Shown here: positions 20,974 through 25,355 of the stretch, piece by piece
How positions within the stretch are numbered: the first letter of the stretch is position 1
How the letters are laid out: every line of letters begins with the position of its first letter
Assembly: GCA_001579985.1 (NCBI GenBank)
Contig: LRSR01013899.1
Coordinates: forward strand, 1-25,355
Length of the DNA: 25,355 nucleotides
Reading direction: 5' to 3'
Source of the DNA: Hypsibius dujardini
Taxonomy: Eukaryota; Tardigrada; Eutardigrada; Parachela; Hypsibiidae
Program-made: the position numbers and the translations under genes
Notes under the pieces: generated by a model
What the model was told of the DNA's origin: nothing
What the model saw: only the letters and a program-made list of their open reading frames with translations
The model's database searches: none

Positions 20974-20988
20974 GTTATATATATATAG
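20974..20988 (+). promoter_or_regulatory. Possible TATA-type promoter element of PGAP6
   Basis: GTTATATATATATAG lies about 90 bp before the PGAP6 ATG at 21079, at a plausible position for a TATA box. It could equally be simple TA repeat sequence. Confidence 0.25.
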
Positions 20989-21078
20989 TGCAAATACACA
21001 GTCACCATTCACGCTCGGAATGGTGTGACTTTTTTCCACACTATTATCCGATGGAATTGTCAAAGACCCTCTAAAAGA

Positions 21079-24000
21079 ATGTCGACACAGCTGAGTGTGA
21101 CGTCACCGTTGCTGTTCCTGCTCCTGCTGGTGGTGTTATCGATCGATATCAGCCGTGGCAGTCAACTGCAGGAGGAGCAACTCCCGTCGCCCTCCATCTC
21201 CCCCTTCGTGGAAGGAGGCCTGAATTACCACGTGAAGCAAGTGAACGGCGGTCGCCGGCTCTCCATCTTCACCTCCTACAAGGACGTCGTCCTCACCGAA
21301 TTCCGCATGCCGGGCGAGAGTGTGGCCGCCATTTTCGGGGTCGCCTCCACCAGCAACCCGGCAGGGTGTGCCGCGGACAAGACCATCTCGGTGGCGATCC
21401 AGCACGCGGGCTTCCCGTTCCTGTGGGCCAACTACACCGGCACCAGCGGGGTCTTCATGGGCCGCGACCCGGCCATGATGATGGAGTACCCCGCGACGGA
21501 TAACCTGTGGAAGATCACGGTGCCGGCGCCACGGACCGGGCTCTGGTACGCGGCGGTGTCGATGCGGGCCAACGTGTCGAACCACATCAAGCAGAAGGGA
21601 CTGTTCTCCAAGTGCGAGGTGACCTGTGTGTTGTCGTTTCTGACGTCTGCCCACATGGGCGGAGTGGTGCAGCTGGCCTCGGGCGAGAAGTATGAGTTCA
21701 AGTCGTCGTCATTGGAGCCCGAAGCGCCATCTTATCAGCTGTTCAAGATGTGCTTGATGGTGAGTGGTTGTTGCTGACAGGGCGAGTAACTGGTTGAAGT
21801 GGCGTCACACAGCCGCATTTTTTGTAGTTTTGTTGTCGGACAGTCAAAGACCAGACAGGGTTTCAAGTCACATAGACAGAACAGCAGACTCTTCCGTAAG
21901 ACAGGCAGACAAACAAAAACAAAGGCAGGCAGACAAGCACGCAGGCAGACAGCTACGGATGATGAAAAATAGACAGACAGACAGACAGACAGACATGCAA
22001 ACACGTACCCAGACAGTTACAGATGAGGAAAAGTAGGCAGACAGGGAGAGCTGAGTGTCGGAGATTCTGGAGAGCAGACCGAAAAAGAGTAAATGGAATA
22101 GTCGTCAGACAAGCATCAGTGCAGACATCAAGACAAATGGGGAAAAAGAGGGAAGAAAGGCAGGGAAACAGGCATACAGACAAGCACTCAGCAGACGATG
22201 AGGTAGTCAGGGAAAGACGTATTAGAAAATAATTGGCAGATAGGTACAGGTACAAGCACTGAGGCATTTGGTTAGATTTCCGACAGTTAAATGGGAAGGT
22301 TAAGGCAAGTTTGGGAAGCTGATTCGTTGACCATTGGCTCTGTCCAAATTCATTAGAACCGATAAACTCAGTTCGACTACATTTTCAGTGTACAAGCTGT
22401 AAAGTACGATATTTTTTTTCTGTCTAGGAGGATCGATATGACGCCGTCGACGTTCAAGTGCACTGTGACGTCGGCTGTCCGCTGATTGTCAGAGCTCGCT
22501 CCGACGGCCTGCCCATCGTGGGGGCCAAGAACGGCTCCGTCCACACCTTGACCTGTCAAGGCGGCTTCTGCGCCATGACGTATGAACCCATCCAAAAAAC
22601 CTGTCAATACGTGGCGGTGAACTTTGCCGGGACAGCCAACTTCAGTCTGACGGTGACGGCCGTGCGATGCCGCAAACCGGTAACCCGGCTCCCAACGGAG
22701 GCCGACATGGTGGCTAAGAAGCGACAACTGAGTTTTGATCCCGACACCGAGAGGAGGAGGGATCGAACGGGGGAGATTTCGAACACGAAGAACAAGATCC
22801 CGGATGTGGCACTGGCGAATGAGTCGTTTTATCACGGAGAGGCTAGCGTAGAGGTGAGGACGGTAGGCAAACTGGAAATCATGCAGCAAATAAACAGACA
22901 TGCAGGCAGATTAGACAGACAGTTAGTCAGACACATAGGCAACACTGAAGCAGGCAGACAGAGGAATAAACAGACTTGTAAGCAGATAGATGGATAACTG
23001 ATAAACTGAGAGACATACACGCAACCAATAGAGCGAGCGGACAGACCGACCAACAAATAAGTACATAGACAATTAATTTTAGAGACATGCCTGCAGACAG
23101 ATTGACGGATGATTGGGGGGACAGATACATAGGCAAACAATAGAGCGGGCTCGCAGACAGACAGACAGACAGACAAACAGACCAAAAAATAATTGAAAGA
23201 CAAACACACACAACTGGACAGATAGGCACATAGGCAACCAGTGAAGCGGCTAGACAGACAAACAGATAGGCAAACTGAAAACAACTTTATGAAACACAAA
23301 CAGACAAATAGTTGGATGGATGATTACAGTGTGGATTGACAGACACATCGGCAACCAATGGAGCGGACAGACAGATAGACAAAAAATAATTTTAGAGACT
23401 GATATGTAGACAGATAGCCAGGTAGTCGGACAGACAGACATATAGGCATCCGATTGGGCATGTTGGTAGGTAGGCAAATCAATAGGCAGGCAAGTAGCTA
23501 TCATTCAGACAACAAGACAGACTTGACCAGTATTCAAATATTTTCCTTTTTCAGCAACCTCTGTGCCCTTATATTTTGGTGATGGCACGGCTGGACGTCG
23601 GACCTGCATTCACGTCCTCTTTCGGACTGAACAAGTACGAATGGCCCAGCACGGAATCGCTCTTTTTGCCGACGGCAGTCTACTCCGACACAATACTAAA
23701 ATTCGACGTGACGCCGTACAAAGACACTGGCGGAACCTTGTCGGTCTCGTTGAACCTCACCGGGTCGGCTTTACCTGATCTCCGCAATTTTACGGTCGTC
23801 GCGTGTCTCAATACCGGTCAAGGTTCCCGATTTAATGTGAGTCAACGTCCCACGCCTCCTACGCCTCCACCAACCGGCAGATGTCTCGTTGTCCAACTGT
23901 TTTTGTCTGACTGTTTTCTGCCTTTGTAATTTTGTCTACTTTCTCTAGAATAATTATTTGTAATTAGTTTTCATCTAGTTTTATGTTTGATTCCATGTCT

Positions 24001-25241
24001 GTTTGTGCTGGCTGCGTTAGGCCTGTAATCTGTGTGCCTGTCTACGCTGTGGTACTTCCTGTAGGCATTTGAACAGCCTATCGACCTTTTCGCCTTGAAT
24101 TTAGCACTCCACCCCTTTTGTTCATTTTTTCCTTTACACAGATTTTAAGCACTTGTCGCGGGCCACTTCTCGTGGTGAATGACACTCATCTGTACGAGGA
24201 GGTTGTCCTACCCTACCCGGAAGTGGGCACCTACTACTTCAACCTTCAAGGGATCCCGTTAGTTGGCGGCGGCACTCCCACTTCCGACTTCCCGCTTATC
24301 TACGTCCCTGTCCACGTTGCAGTAAGAATGAATTTATTTCTTTAACTGCTTTTTATTGATATTGATCCATCGTTTCTTGCGTGATTTGCAGGTGAGGCTG
24401 GATCAGTGCATCAAGGGCACGTGTGGACCGTATGGCACCTGTAAGGTCTTCCTCAACAGCGGTGTCATGATCACATCTGCCTGTGTCTGTGCTGCCGGCT
24501 GGAAAGGGTGGGACTGTCAAGACGGCTCGGAAGCCGAATCAACGGTCACACTCATCATGGCCGTGGTCTTCCTCACTCTGAGCAACCTCATCTTCCTCCC
24601 GGCCGCGGTGGTGGCTATTCGACGGGAGTACTATCCCGAAGCTGTCGTCTATCTCTGTACTTGCTTCTTTAGCTCATTTTACCGTAAGCAGTTCGAAAGC
24701 ATTGCTGGGCTATATGACTACCTAAATTCATCTGAACATACAGACAGGCAGACATACCGGCAGATGGTCACAGACAGACAGATAGACATACAGACAAATG
24801 GTTAGATAGGCAGTCATGCAGATGACCAAACAGGCAGACATACAGACAGACAGGCATTAAGTATTTCAGGCATGCGATGAAGGCAGGATACATGAAATGA
24901 GGAGTACACATACTTGCGAAGACAGCTTCCTTTGTTTGCGCATCGAATTTAATTTCGTTACTTTTATTTGCAGATGCCTGTGATCAGCCGCTGAAGCGGT
25001 TCTCGCTTTGCATTATGGATTACGGCGTCCTGCAGTTCTGTGATTTCAACGTCAGCATTTTGTCCTTCTGGATGACCATCATCGCCATGGCCGACCTGCC
25101 GGCTCACCTCCGCTCTGTCGCCCACATTGCGGGCGCCATCGGAATTGCCTTAGGGGTGGAGTACGAGAAAACGGGCATTTGGGTCTTCGCGGTGCCGGCC
25201 ATCGTGGCGCTCCTTATAACAGGAACCTCTTGGGGTTTCCG
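21079..25241 (+). CDS. TMEM8A/PGAP6-like: PGAP6/TMEM8 family membrane protein, 3' end outside window
   Basis: Exons 21079-21759, 22428-22853, 23555-23836, 24142-24321, 24392-24683 and 24974-25241 join in phase to about 709 residues so far. The start (A at -3) opens a signal peptide (SPLLFLLLLVVLSIDIS, about 9-25). A long extracellular part follows, with many N-glycosylation sequons (NYT, NVS, NGS, NFS, NES, NLT, NFT, NDT) and paired cysteines. An EGF-like module spans residues ~529-567 (CIKGTCGPYGTC...CVCAAGWKGWDC). Then come the CREST-type membrane segments, including FFSSFYHACDQP (Ser617, His621) and CIMDYGVLQFCDF. Vertebrate PGAP6/TMEM8A is a GPI-specific phospholipase A2 at the plasma membrane; TMEM8B is the close paralogue. 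The last helices with the HxxxH motif are missing here. A donor at 25242 (CG|GTACTT) aligns with where the family continues, so the stop at 25258-25260 is probably intronic. Confidence 0.93.
21885..22225. repeat. CAGA-rich tract in PGAP6 intron 1
   Basis: Degenerate CAGA/GGCAGACA repeats fill much of the intron. A phrase like AGACAGCTACGGATGATGAA recurs ~65 bp later as AGACAGTTACAGATGAGGAA (about 21947 and 22012), so part of it is a larger duplicated unit. Confidence 0.85.
22860..23520. repeat. CAGA tract with ~100-bp higher-order unit in PGAP6 intron 2
   Basis: Within the tetranucleotide background a phrase of the form ACATAGGCAACCAATGGAGC GGACAGAC appears at about 22932, 23027, 23128, 23228 and 23346, with variable ends. 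Several copies are followed by AAAAAATAATTTTAGAGAC-like sequence. The spacing is 95-118 bp. The tract is therefore a decayed minisatellite rather than simple microsatellite slippage. Confidence 0.8.
24735..24860. repeat. CAGA tract in PGAP6 intron 5
   Basis: CAGACAGGCAGACATAC-type repeats begin ~50 bp after the donor at 24684. Reading through the donor gives a false extension of the exon. Confidence 0.85.
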
Positions 25242-25299
25242 GTACTTCAACGACTATTGAAAATACCCACCTACGAATCACAGGCATACAGCCAGGATC

Positions 25300-25355
25300 A
25301 GACCGACTGAGGCAAACAGATAGTCAGCCAACGAACCAGACAGACAGACTGGCTG
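25300..25355. repeat. CAGA tract at the right edge
   Basis: CAGACAGACTGGCTG-type repeats start ~50 bp after the last PGAP6 exon, as in the other introns of this gene. This supports the view that the region is an intron and the gene continues beyond the window. Confidence 0.7.

Larger units (their letters stand above)
16570..21078. other. Spacer between MEMO1 and PGAP6 genes
   Basis: Roughly 4.5 kb without a supportable gene. It holds the CAGA, GGCA, 21-bp and 29-bp arrays and the foldback element listed separately, plus CT and GCGC-type simple sequence near 18940-18985 and 22-bp repeats at about 19255-19330. Frames of 100-170 codons (for example the minus-strand ones at 17727-18248 and 19394-19873) begin in tandem repeats and match nothing known to me. 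The right end must include the PGAP6 promoter and leader. Confidence 0.5.

Noticed and set aside
21136-21654. Minus-strand 172-codon frame opposite the first PGAP6 exon
   Set aside because: It is the antisense shadow of a GC-rich coding exon whose plus-strand reading matches a known family.

Overview
The window is eukaryotic nuclear DNA from an animal. All convincing coding sequence lies on the + strand in short exons with GT-AG boundaries, and introns are often 70-500 bp. Spliced models can be followed by phase, and they give proteins found across metazoans. A quiver/sleepless-type Ly6 protein fits a protostome such as an arthropod, tardigrade or other invertebrate. I cannot place it more precisely. 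Nothing looks bacterial or viral.

Layout, left to right. 1-1312: no gene, with a hairpin element near 762-918. 1313-6709: a 17-exon gene for a ~1076-residue coiled-coil protein I do not recognise. One intron carries a foldback element and another a 65-bp TTCTG-rich tandem array. 6710-10659: about 4 kb without a firm gene, holding two foldback elements (6745-6944, 7489-7725), a weak 56-codon membrane-protein ORF (7885-8055) and a CAGA tract. 10660-12922: a Ly6/uPAR (quiver-like) GPI-anchored protein gene with a 27-nt microexon and possibly two alternative starts. Its large first intron holds a 7-bp array, a short hairpin and a second copy of the foldback family seen in the coiled-coil gene. 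12923-14591: no gene; a 38-bp (CCGT-rich) minisatellite. 14592-16569: a complete MEMO1 orthologue in six exons, 300 residues, all metal-site residues present. 16570-21078: no firm gene; CAGA and GGCA repeats, a foldback element next to a 29-bp array, and probably the PGAP6 promoter. 21079 to the right edge: the TMEM8/PGAP6 gene, a signal-peptide, EGF-like, CREST-type membrane protein. It runs off the window before its last transmembrane segments.

The genes are not an operon and no shared pathway is evident. One loose link is that PGAP6 is a GPI-anchor phospholipase and the neighbouring Ly6 protein is predicted to be GPI-anchored, but this may be chance. The most unusual aspect of the window is its density of foldback elements and of minisatellites built on CAGA/CTGT tetranucleotides, mostly in introns and intergenic DNA. 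I found no evidence for a wholly new multi-gene system.
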